Below the pieces are notes generated by a model. It did not search any database. It was not told where the DNA came from and was given only the letters and a program-made list of their open reading frames with translations. Positions 45,794 through 55,324 of a DNA stretch of 64,000 nt are shown here, one piece after another; the stretch's first letter is position 1, and each line of letters starts with the position of its first letter. Both the position numbers and the translations under genes were made by a program. Source of the DNA: Chlorops oryzae (lineage: Eukaryota > Arthropoda > Insecta > Diptera > Chloropidae). The DNA lies in the NCBI GenBank assembly GCA_020466095.1, contig CM035806.1, positions 90,700,511 to 90,764,510 on the forward strand, read 5' to 3'.

Positions 45794-47625
45794 ATGGCCA
45801 AAGAATTAGAACCATTAAAAGAAAAATTAAAACTATTCAGAAATAGTTTTAAGAGAAGCAAGGGAATTAGTAAAAGAGGCAAATTTAAATAAGGAAATTT
45901 CAAAACTAATAAAGGATCAAGCGGTGCTAGGTCAATTTTCAACACTAGGAGAAGCCACATTTTTAATTAACCACGTAAAAAATACAGTGAGTACGTCTGA
46001 AAAAGCAACAGACGACAGAATTAAGATATAAGAAGAATCGATTCAGGGTCTAACAAGGGAGTGCAAAAAGTTGAGGAACCAGATTGACATACAAAATAAT
46101 TTGATTGACGAATCCGAAAGAGACAACCAGGAACTCAGGGAATCACTTAGTAAGGCCGTTGGAAAGGAGCTAGTAGAAAGAGTAGAAACAGATAGAACGC
46201 GTTTAAAGGAAAGCGAAGAAGAAGTAAAGCATCTGAAAAGAGAAGTAAGAGACTTAAGGACCGCATTAAAAAACGTTTGCGATACTAGATCTCCAAGTCC
46301 CAAGCCACCGCGCAAAAGAACTGCCACAAACACTGACCACCTAGTGCTCCCAACAAATCAAACATTAACTACGAAAACAAATACAGAAAATTTTTTAACA
46401 CCAACGAACCTAAATTTACCAACAATAAACATAGCCATGTCGAATCCACCTCAAATAGATGAATTGATGGAAAAGGTCAATAGACTAGTACCATACTTCT
46501 CAGGGTCGAACAATCGAGAATTAGGTCTAGAGGTTGATAAGTTTGTCACGGGAGTTGAATTATTAAAGAGTGTAGTTGGTAATTTCAATATAATAGACAT
46601 TATAAAATGTATTAAAAACCGATTAACAGGCATGGCATACATGAAAGTAAGCCGGAGAACAATAAATAGTTTAGATGAACTTTGCGATTTAATAAAAAGA
46701 GAATTTTTAAAAAAGCGAAGCCAGGAAACTATAAGGTCAGAAATAGCTAGCGCAGAGCAACAGGAGGACGAAAGAGCATCAGCATTCGGTGGTAGGATAG
46801 AATTCTTATTAAAGGAAGCAGAAGTTTTAATTAAAAAATCCTGGAGTGACATTGAAGCATTATCTGCATTAACCGAATATAGGAAACTGGCATCCAACAA
46901 ATTTATTTTTGGGGTAAAAGATCCGTATATGCAGAATAGACTAGAAGGTTCACAGGATAAACAAATTACAGACTTGATAAAACTAGCAGAAGAATCAGAA
47001 GACCTCCATGCAGAAAACCGTCGAAACAACTATTCCATAAACAAAACACCCCCAGTAGGAGCACAACAGATTAAGTGATCTTTTTGCAATTTAGAGGGCC
47101 ATACTTGGGATATCTGTGCCCAAAGAAAAAATACTCCATTTTGCACCAGTTGTGCTGAATACGGGCATCAATATAGCGAAAAATGCAAAATAAGGAATAA
47201 TAAGGCAGCGAACGTAAACCCACAAACATGCAATTTTTGTGGAAAAAGAGGTCACATAGAGACAAACTGTTTTAATAAGTTAAAAACATTATTCTGCAGT
47301 ATTTGTCAGTTAAATGGTCATTCGAGCACCCCCTTTTGCAGACAAAGACAGGAAAGAAATAATATGCAGAGCACTCAGCAAAAAAAATGAACCATTTGGA
47401 CGAAAAGAGAATCATAATCAGGGAAAAAATTTTAATACAAATACATTCAAGTCACAAAATGCTAACTATAACAAGGGAGGAAATGCAACAGCCCAACCTC
47501 CAAATAGAACAAACATTCAATGCTTCAAATGTTCCCAATTTGGACATATAGCCAAATTTTGTAAAGGCCCACAGATAAACAGTAACAACCAGGGAAACCC
47601 CCAGCGGCCCGGTCAAGGCCAATAG
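45794..47625 (+). pseudogene. gag: Element B gag
   Basis: Structural polyprotein. It starts at the ATG at 45794 and shifts frame near 45845. A stop at 46029 precedes a long open part (46071-47078) with a coiled coil (46080-46290), a Pro/Thr-rich linker and the capsid-like region ('VPYFSGSNNRELGLEVDKF', 'LIKREFLKKRSQETIRSEI'). A TGA at 47076 replaces what is probably a Cys codon of the first of five Cys/His knuckles; the others are at about 47139, 47230, 47300 and 47518. A frame change lies in an A8 run (47380-47387). Five knuckles is more than usual for gypsy-type Gag. The stop is TAG at 47623-47625. Confidence 0.87.
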
Positions 47626-47631
47626 ACCGGG
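47592..47631 (+). promoter_or_regulatory. Element B gag-pol -1 frameshift signal
   Basis: G_GGA_AAC in gag phase at 47592-47598, a 9-nt spacer and a 7-bp stem CCCGGTC (47608-47614) / GACCGGG (47625-47631) spanning the gag stop. The -1 frame is open from the heptamer into pol. Same design as in element A. Confidence 0.75.
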
Positions 47632-50600
47632 AAGCCAATTTAAAAGTCGAAACTTACAGGCCTAACCAAAGCTCGTCTGGCAAAAAGAGAGTAAAAATCA
47701 TAGACGCGAAAGAGGAATTTAATTTAGAGGAGCCAGACATTTCCAAAATACTATTAGAGGATTCAGAAGACGAGTCGAAAAGCTTTAAATTGAATAATAT
47801 TGATAGTAAGAAGGAGTTGTTATTTAAGAAAAAAATAATGAAACCAAAAGTGAGCTTTGGCAGTGTAATAATCCAGAAAGAAAATTTTAAAAAAATTGAA
47901 GACAAGAGGCAAGTGAGAGAAAGTATCATATCTCTTTGCCAGCAAGATACTAACATAAAACTAGCTCAGAAAGGAAAATCGACAGAAAATGTAATGAATA
48001 AAAACGAAGACAGACTAAAACTTATATTTTTAGCGATTTCTTTTGTGTTATTCATTTTAAGTTTTCTAATCGAAAAGGTCATAGTTAGCTGTGTTTGGAT
48101 TAGTAAAAGGTGGGATGAACACAAAAGCCAGATCATTACAAAAACATCAAGAAACAATGAATCGGCACTAAACATCGAAGGTTCGCAGTCAGTGTCAGAC
48201 GACGCATTTGTAGTATTTCCCTGTGGACAAGCTATAAATGAAAAGGTTACCTTGTTGGTGGACACTGGTGCTGACACAAGTTTAGTTAAGATAGAAACAT
48301 TAAAATCACACGATACTATTGATAAATCGGACAGAAGAAAGTTTACAGGAGCGTTCGGAGGGTGTATTCAAAGTAAAGGCACAGTAAAATTGGTACATTC
48401 TGAAAACTCACGATTGGACTTTAAATTTCATGTAGTTCTAAGGGGTACTAAAATTCCAGCAGATGGACTTTTAGGACGAGATGCTCTAAGAAATAGAGCC
48501 ATACTAAATCAAATCAGAAAGGAAGTCATATTTTACAATATGAGGGAAGAAATTGCACGTCTACCACTTGTAAGCACCGATAGCAAAAGAGTTTGTATTG
48601 CGAGAGCAGTGACGATCAACGCTAGGGAAGCAAGGGTAGTGGAAATTCATGCAAAAGGTCTGTCAGGAGATGTAGTAATAAATAAAAAGGAGATAATCCC
48701 AAATGTTTTTGTAGGAGGAACAATAACAAAAATTTATAATGAAAAAGGATATATACCCATTTTAAATACAAGAAACAATACGGTTAACATAGGCACAGCC
48801 ATTGAACTAGAGGGGGAAGAGATGAAAAATTTTGAAGAACCAAAGTCCCCAAACATAAATTATTTAAAGGGAAAAAAATAAGGGAAATAATCGTCGGAAA
48901 ATTTTATTAGAAACGGTTAATTTAGATAAAAATCTGAACGAAGAGGAAAGAAATTCCATGATAAAAGTTTTTGAAGAATATTCAGACGTCTTCCATTTAA
49001 GTGGAGACAAACTATCCTACACAACGGTCTTAAAACACGAAATTCCCACGGAACTTGGGCATCCGCCAATAAATACGAGACAATACAGATTACCAGAAAA
49101 ACATAAAAAGGAAATAAATGAACAAGTTGAGAAAATGTTAGAAGACGGTGTGATTATGCCAAGCATATCGCATTGGAATTCACCCATAATTTTGGTCCCA
49201 AAGAAAGAAGATAAAGATGGAAATAAAAAATGGAGGTTGGTTGTGGATTTTAGAAAACTGAACGAAATAACTATTAAATAAGTTTTTCCAATTCCACGAA
49301 TTGATGAAATTCTTGATCAGCTAGGCTACAGTCGTTATTTTTCCACTTTAGACTTAGCTAGTGGCTATCACCAGGTGTTAGTTGACGGCAAGGATAGGGG
49401 AAAAAAACGGCATTTAGCACGGGTATGGGCCATTTTGAATTTGAAAGGATGCCATTCGGTTTGACAGGAGCGCCAGCCACTTTTCAACGCATAATGAATA
49501 GTATATTAACCGGTTTGCAGGGAGTAGATTGCTTCGTTTACCTGGATGACATTGTCATCTATGCGAGAAACTTAGAATCCCATGAAACACGATTAAGAAA
49601 AGTATTAGAAGTACTAAGGGCTAATAATTTAAAATTACAGACGGAAAAATGCCAATTTTTAAAGAAAGAAGTAGTATATTTGGGCCATAAATGCTCAGAG
49701 TCGGGTGTTCTACCCGGTCCTGCCAAAGTGGAATGCGTTAAAAACATAAAGCCACCGAATAATATTAAACAATTACAGGCGTTCCTTGGCCTAATTAATT
49801 ATTATAGAAAATTTATCCCAAAAGCCGCAGAGATTTCTTTACCACTAACTAAACTATTGAGAAAAGAACAAAAATTTGTATGGAGTGACGGATGCCAAGA
49901 GGCAATGGACAGACTGAAACATGCAGTAACAAGTCCTCCAATATTACAATATCCAGACTTCAATAAAACTTTCATTTTAACTACAGACGCCAGTAACGAA
50001 GCTTTGGGGGCTGTACTCTCTCAAGGAGAGCAGGGACAAGACCTACCAATATACTACGCTAGCAGAGCACTTAGCGCAACAGAAAGACGTTATTCCACCA
50101 TAGAAAAAGAATTTTTGGCAATAGTATGGGCAGTAAAAAATTTTAGAACGTATCCTTTGGGAAATCATTTTAAAATATACACAGATCACAAACCACTTAA
50201 GGGAATAGCAAATTTAAAGGACCAGGACACCAGGCTAGGCCGATTTCGTTTAAAACTTTTAGAATATGACTTTGAAATTTTTTATAAACCGGGTAAAAAT
50301 AATCTAAACGCAGACGCATTAAGTAGGCTTCCGGCCGAGGAAAAGAAAATTGCCGTTTTTACCAGATCAAAATCACGAGCAGGAAAGGACATAGTAGCAG
50401 AAGAACCAATAGAAATAGACATAGCAGATAAAAACATTTCAGACAGCGAAGACACAGCGGAATTTATTACCGACCCACAAGACATTCAAAGAGTATTAAA
50501 GGTTTTTCATGACACTCCAATAGGAGGCCATAAGGGATTTTTGAAAACATATTTCCGAATCAGAAAACAGTTTAAGTGGGAAGGGATGCAAAGACACATC

Positions 50601-51614
50601 AAGAATTACATAAATGCGTGTCAGCTTTGCCAAAAGAACAAAAGCTCCCGCATAGATAAAATGCCAATGGCTATTACAGATACCCCTCACAGACCATTTG
50701 ACAAAGTATTCATGGACATAGTTGGTCCACTGCCTATTTCATCCAGGGGAAATAAGTACATCCTTACATTCTTAGACGATTTTTCAAAATACTTTATTTG
50801 CACACCCATTCCAGATGCGGAGGCATCAACAGTAGCAAGAGCCTTTTTCAATGAAATAATTTCCAAATTTAATATCCCTAAAGTATAAGTAACCGACAAT
50901 GGCACTAACTTCACATCCATCCTATTTAAAGAAGTTTGCAAAATTCTTGGTATTAAAAAATCACAAACTTCGCCATACCACCCGCAGGCCAATGGTGCAC
51001 TCGAAAGAAGTCACCGCCCTCTTGCAGAATTCCTTCGAAATTTTGTGAATGAAGATGGAACAAATTTGGACGAATGGCTGCATCATGCTATGCACGTGCA
51101 TAACAACACGGTACATTCATCCACAAAACAAACTCCCAGTAAAACACTTTTTGGTTTTGAATTCGAGATTCCAATGAAATTAAAACATAAACCAGGTCCC
51201 TTGTATAATCCCGATGATTACAGCAAAGTTTTAAAGTATCAAATTCAGAGAAGCTATGAAATTGTTAGACAAAATCAAAAAGCCGCAAAAGAAAAGTCGA
51301 AAACATATTATAATAAAAATTCAAAAGAAAGGGAATTTAGGATAGGGGATAAGGTATGGCTGAAAAATCAAAATAGGCAAAATAAATTTTCACCTATTTG
51401 GGAGGGACCGTTCGAAGTAGTTTCCGTTCCGTCTCCAGCCAACGTAAAATTACTTATAAAAGGAAAGGAAAAAACTTATCACAAAAATTTATTAAAATTA
51501 AACCAAAATAGAAAAGAAATTAACACTCCAAAAGAAAAATCAATACATCAGATCAATAGCTCAATCCAAAAGTGTGATAGCTCAAGCAAAACGTCAGGCG
51601 ATGAAAAGATTATT
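47598..51614 (+). pseudogene. pol: Element B pol: protease, RT, RNase H, integrase
   Basis: Pol polyprotein in the -1 frame relative to gag. Order: acidic linker; a hydrophobic segment at about 48025-48100 that looks like a membrane span; aspartic protease 'LLVDTGADTSLV' (48253); RT ('WRLVVDFRKLNE', 'MPFGLTGAPATFQ', FVYLDDIVIY at 49530-49562); RNase H ('TTDASNEALGAVLS', 'YSTIEKEFLA', 'FKIYTDHKPL'); integrase H-H-C-C finger (50505-50640), catalytic 'DIVGPLP', 'VTDNGTNF', 'PYHPQANGALERS' and GPY module (51390-51480). Breaks: frameshifts in A7 runs at 48872-48878 and 49401-49407, TAA at 49279 (CAA in A) and TAA at 50886. It then reads on into the phosphatase without a stop. Confidence 0.92.
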
Positions 51615-52389
51615 AAAGAATACCGCAGCCTTCCTAACCATGTAAATAAAGCTAATATTAAAAACTTCCAAAAAAACAAGTCGAAAAACAGATATCTTGA
51701 CATTCCTTGTTTAGATCACAGCAGAGTCAAATTATCCAACGCTCATAATCACGACTACATACACGCGAATTTCATAAAAAATTTTTACAATAAGAAGGCA
51801 TATATTGCGACGCAAGGTCCACTCAGAAACACCCTAAATGATTTTTGGTCGATGGTCTGGGAGCAAAACTGCGTTAACATTGTCATGCTTACAAATGTCA
51901 TAGAAAACGGACAAGAAAAATGTCACCAATATTGGGGCAAGAAATTAAATGACATAATTACAACAAAAAATTTCGTTGCTAAAACGTTGGACAGAATCGT
52001 TAACAAAAGTAGTGTGCAATCAAAAATTGAATTAAATAACATAAATGAGAAAGAATCAAGGGTCATATGGCATTGGCAATTTACATGCTGGCCAGATAAG
52101 AGCACACCAAACCCTTATGCCTTACTTCATTTTTGGAAAAAAAATTAAAAGTCAACAGAAAAGCTCTGAAAACGAAAACAAACATGAAAGAATCATATTG
52201 CACTGCAGTGCCGGCGTTGGCCGAACTGGCACAATCATTGCACTAGACATAGCAATCGACTCTTTAGCGGCAGGGCAGAAATGCAAAATCCCAAACATTG
52301 TAAAGAAAATTCGCGCACAACGAGCGCATGCAGTTAACTGTTTTCAGCAGTACAAATTTTTGTACAATGCATCTCAAATCCATAAATGA
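51615..52389 (+). CDS. Protein tyrosine phosphatase domain fused to Pol C-terminus
   Basis: A classical PTP catalytic domain of about 255 residues, in frame after the integrase tail and a ~45-residue linker. Motifs in order: 'KSKNRYLDI' (phosphotyrosine loop), 'DHSRVKL', 'DYIHANFI', '[10 protein letters not shown]', 'DFWSMVWEQNCVNIVMLT', 'KCHQYWG', WPD loop 'HWQFTCWPDKSTPN', signature HCSAGVGRTG at 52201-52230 with nucleophile Cys and Arg, and the Q-loop region 'KIRAQRAHAVNCFQQYKFLY'. All catalytic elements are present, so the fold should hydrolyse phosphotyrosine if expressed. One frame change lies in an A8 run (52137-52144) between the WPD loop and the signature. Whether it is cleaved from integrase is unknown. 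Host or viral origin is not established. Confidence 0.93.
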
Positions 52390-52638
52390 CAAAAAAAAAA
52401 AAAAAAAAAAAAACCCTGAAAACCAAAGCATTAAGGTTCCGTAATATCAAATTCACTTTTGTCAAAAGGAATTTGCGTGCAGTCATGATTTTTTTTGGCG
52501 CCTGAAAATAAAAACAACAACAGCACCTAGAAAGAGATCGAAAGCCTTTCAATTTGAAATAAAAATATAGCGAAAAATTTTTTAATATACATTTTTATTT
52601 TTTTTTTTCCCCCCCCAAAAGACAACCATATAACATGT
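52390..52638. other. Spacer with 3' end of the antisense gene
   Basis: A21-type run at 52390-52411, then non-coding sequence. On the minus strand an AATAAA (around 52585-52600) lies about 40-50 nt past the stop of the antisense gene and could serve as its poly(A) signal. 'accatataacatg' is repeated at 52626 and 52644. Confidence 0.5.
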
Positions 52639-53348
52639 TTAAAACCATATAACATGGTCTGATTCAAGTTCAGCGAGGCAGCTTTCGGATCGGGTGCGCA
52701 GTTCCGAAAGATTTTTTCGAAAACGATAAGGCTTGCCATGGTCCAGGCCATCAATTAATGGACCCCTTGGTAGACATGGCATTCCCTCGATGCGGGGAGC
52801 AAGTGCATTCCACATCAGAGCGAATGCGTTCATCCGGAAAGACAGGTTTTCATCGTATTCCTCGGCATGCTCCTGGAGCGTCTGGATCCAGCCCGCATGG
52901 CGTTCGTCGAGAATAAGTCCCAGACGACTCCTGTAGTCCTCCCGGAGAGCCAATTCTAGGGCGCTGGCAAGAACGGGGCGAACATGTTCCCTCACCAGCC
53001 AGTAGACAGGGCCAAGGTAGGCCCGAAAATGGAAGTCCAGGAGCGGGTCATCCATTAAATGGTACTCCTCGCAGCGCCGTCTCCAGGTACGGCACCGCCT
53101 ACGCAGCCGACAAAAGGCATGGCACCGTTCCCAAATGCGCCGTTTTCGCAGCAAGGGGGAAATTAATGGGCACCCATAGTAGTCATTGAGCACCGAAGAA
53201 ACGTTCACCAAGCCGTCATACATCTGAAAAATAAAAAATAAAAAGAAAAAGAAAAAAGAAGGGTGAAATTAGTACACAAGTCATGAAATAAACAAAACAA
53301 ACAAATAAAGACACTTACCAATAGAATGCCCAACAGGATAGAAATCAT
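52639..53348 (-). CDS. Antisense spliced gene, unknown protein of about 204 aa
   Basis: Lies between PTP and env on the opposite strand. Exon 1 is 53348-53319 (ten codons, hydrophobic, starting MISILLGILL). Intron 53318-53224 is 95 nt with GTAAGT and a pyrimidine-rich TTTTCAG. Exon 2, 53223-52639, has 194 codons without a break. The N-terminus looks like a short signal or anchor. The rest is Arg- and Cys-rich early ('RRIWERCHAFCRLRRRCRTWRR'), then helical and acidic/basic with several Trp, ending VIWF. I do not recognise the family. Its GC content is far higher than the A-rich sense genes around it, suggesting a captured host or viral gene. It has its own promoter and possible poly(A) signal and appears intact. 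Confidence 0.8.
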
Positions 53349-53355
53349 CTTTGCG

Positions 53356-53389
53356 AATGCCCAAAGTGGCCAGAAGTTTAGCTTTTATA
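53356..53389 (-). promoter_or_regulatory. Core promoter of the antisense gene
   Basis: On the minus strand TATAAAAG starts at 53389 and an initiator-like GCATTC has its A at 53358, spacing 31 nt, exactly the fly optimum. The leader to the ATG (53348) would be only about 10 nt. It overlaps the start of env on the other strand. Confidence 0.65.
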
Positions 53390-53424
53390 GAAAAATAATG
53401 ACGACCCAGCAAATTTATTGAACA

Positions 53425-54936
53425 ATGACCGGAAGTTCCACTAACCTTTCCTTTGTCATGTTTCAGATCTTCCCACTTTTAATATTCCTAGTCAGCACGG
53501 CTGGAGGAAATTTAATATACACTCCGATTACCGACCAAAGGGGCTTCATCGAAATTCACTTACGGGATACAAATATCGTTTCGCACTCATACACGATTTT
53601 ACATATAATTCACCCGCAAGAAATTGCAGGCATGTTGGACTCCATCGAAAAGTATATACATAAGGTACCGATGTACAACAAATATCTGTTAACACACGAA
53701 ATCAAAGACATTCGAATGAAACTTAAGTCTATAACACCGCTTGAACAGAAGCGTTCTAAAAGGGGTTTAATCAATGCAGTGGGCACGGCAACTAAATGGT
53801 TATTCGGAATTATGGATGATCAGGATAGAGAAGAAATAGAAAATCACCTGACAACCGTGGTAGAAAATAGCCATAATGCAATAGAGGGACTCAATGAACA
53901 AATAACAATTAACAGCCACTTTAATGACACCCTAGGCGCCTTAAAAAGGGCAATAGACCAAGACAGACAAAATTTTAATAAATTGAACATTCAAAATCTT
54001 AACCTTACCAACCACCAAATGTTCATAGATCAAATGTTCAAACTAAAAAATTTAGAAAGAAAAATAAGCCTAATACAAGATAGTATTGCAGCCGCAAAAC
54101 ATGGATTAATAATTCCCAGCATTTTAACCCCAGAAGAAATAGAAAAATTTCAAATCGACTTTTTTAAATTAAAGTTTATACGAGTAGGAATATTATCCCA
54201 TGCGCACAGTTCAATTATTATTGTAATAAAGGTTCCCAAAACACTTGTAGGGGCAGAGGTTAGTTTAATCACAGCAATGCCCAATAACGAATTTTTTGAA
54301 ATAATGGCCGACGATGAAGTCATAACTTCCGTCCATGGCATTCTTTTCACATATCAAGAAACCGCAGTTTTAAAGGAGTTAAAGCGAAGCCGACATTGCA
54401 TTATCCAAAATAATTGCAATTTGATTTTTAATAATAAAACATTCATTCAATACGTAGATGAAGGGACATTAATAATAAAAAATGCTAAAAACTTGCGGGT
54501 ACAGCAGACGTGTGACAAACGAAATTTATCAATAGTAAATAACGCCCTTATTACTTTTTCGAATTGTAGTGTAAAAATTGGGTATGAAGAGTTTTTTAAC
54601 TCGAGGTCCGTAGTAGAAGACAAATACTTCTACCCCGAAAATACAATGGGAAACTTTAGTAACAAACCGATAATTTTCGAAGACATCGTAGTTAACAGTT
54701 TTAAAAATAGACCGTACATAAAGGAATTACAGTTTCACCAAAAAATGTCATACGGCTTAAGCGGTACACTCTTCATAATCTTCATAGCGGCATTAATATT
54801 AATTTGCATAATATTTAAAAGAAAATCCTTAAAGGTAGAACTAAAACAGAACATAGCACCGAGTGTACCGGAAAGAGCCAATATTCAAGCAGTTCATAAG
54901 CGCTATCAAGACGAGACGAACAACTCGCGAGTCTAG
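53425..54936 (+). CDS. env: Envelope glycoprotein (errantivirus type)
   Basis: A 503-codon frame for a type I fusion glycoprotein like those of gypsy-family errantiviruses and baculovirus F proteins. A hydrophobic signal-like segment lies at residues 15-27, a furin-type site RSKR at 110-113, followed by a hydrophobic/glycine segment that fits a fusion peptide, then 'GIMDDQDREE', coiled-coil-like heptads (150-230), Asn-linked sites, a membrane span at about 455-475 and a basic cytoplasmic tail. A splice acceptor (pyrimidine-rich, CAG at 53464-53466) lies inside the 5' end, so the natural start is probably the leader ATG at 45700 through splicing rather than the ATG at 53425. No break is seen. 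Confidence 0.92.
   Translation: MTGSSTNLSFVMFQIFPLLIFLVSTAGGNLIYTPITDQRGFIEIHLRDTNIVSHSYTILHIIHPQEIAGMLDSIEKYIHKVPMYNKYLLTHEIKDIRMKLKSITPLEQKRSKRGLINAVGTATKWLFGIMDDQDREEIENHLTTVVENSHNAIEGLNEQITINSHFNDTLGALKRAIDQDRQNFNKLNIQNLNLTNHQMFIDQMFKLKNLERKISLIQDSIAAAKHGLIIPSILTPEEIEKFQIDFFKLKFIRVGILSHAHSSIIIVIKVPKTLVGAEVSLITAMPNNEFFEIMADDEVITSVHGILFTYQETAVLKELKRSRHCIIQNNCNLIFNNKTFIQYVDEGTLIIKNAKNLRVQQTCDKRNLSIVNNALITFSNCSVKIGYEEFFNSRSVVEDKYFYPENTMGNFSNKPIIFEDIVVNSFKNRPYIKELQFHQKMSYGLSGTLFIIFIAALILICIIFKRKSLKVELKQNIAPSVPERANIQAVHKRYQDETNNSRV
53441..53466 (+). promoter_or_regulatory. env splice acceptor
   Basis: Pyrimidine-rich 'ctaacctttcctttgtcatg' leading to TTTCAG ending at 53466. The phase of the following exon agrees with the leader ATG/GT donor at 45700-45703. 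Env of gypsy-type elements is known to be made from a spliced RNA. Confidence 0.7.
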
Positions 54937-55324
54937 TCACGAATTTTTTGAACAACACCTCTCACGAACAAATTTTCTTCATTGAATTGTTACGAGAATC
55001 TTATTCATATATATATAAAAAAAAAAAAAATATAAAATATCATAATAAAATGCAAAGGCATAAAGGTATCAGATATACAATGAGAAATTTGCAAAAGACT
55101 ATCAGTTGGGACTCGGCGCATATTATTCTTTTAGTCTCGTTTTTTTTTTTCAGCGTAAGCAAGAAGGCAGCGCAAATAAAGTTTTGGACTTACGGTAATT
55201 ATACCCAAACATAACAAAAAAAAAGAAAAAAAAAAAAAAAAAGCAAATAAATTCTTATTTTGGAACCCTAAGACAAAATCACAGTTAACTTCATACTGAT
55301 ATACTCCTTTGCACATTTCATCTA
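54937..55324 (+). other. A-rich spacer between env and the Ulp1 gene
   Basis: Contains A runs and a strong acceptor-like 'cgttttttttttcag' ending near 55153. No ATG lies between that acceptor and the Ulp1 start at 55325, so a spliced RNA using it could express the protease from the first ATG. No other gene is seen. Confidence 0.5.

Noticed and set aside
46043..46333. Minus-strand frames over gag and pol of elements A, B and C
   Set aside because: Shadows of the sense coding sequence; unlike 52639-53348 they have no promoter, splice sites or composition shift of their own.
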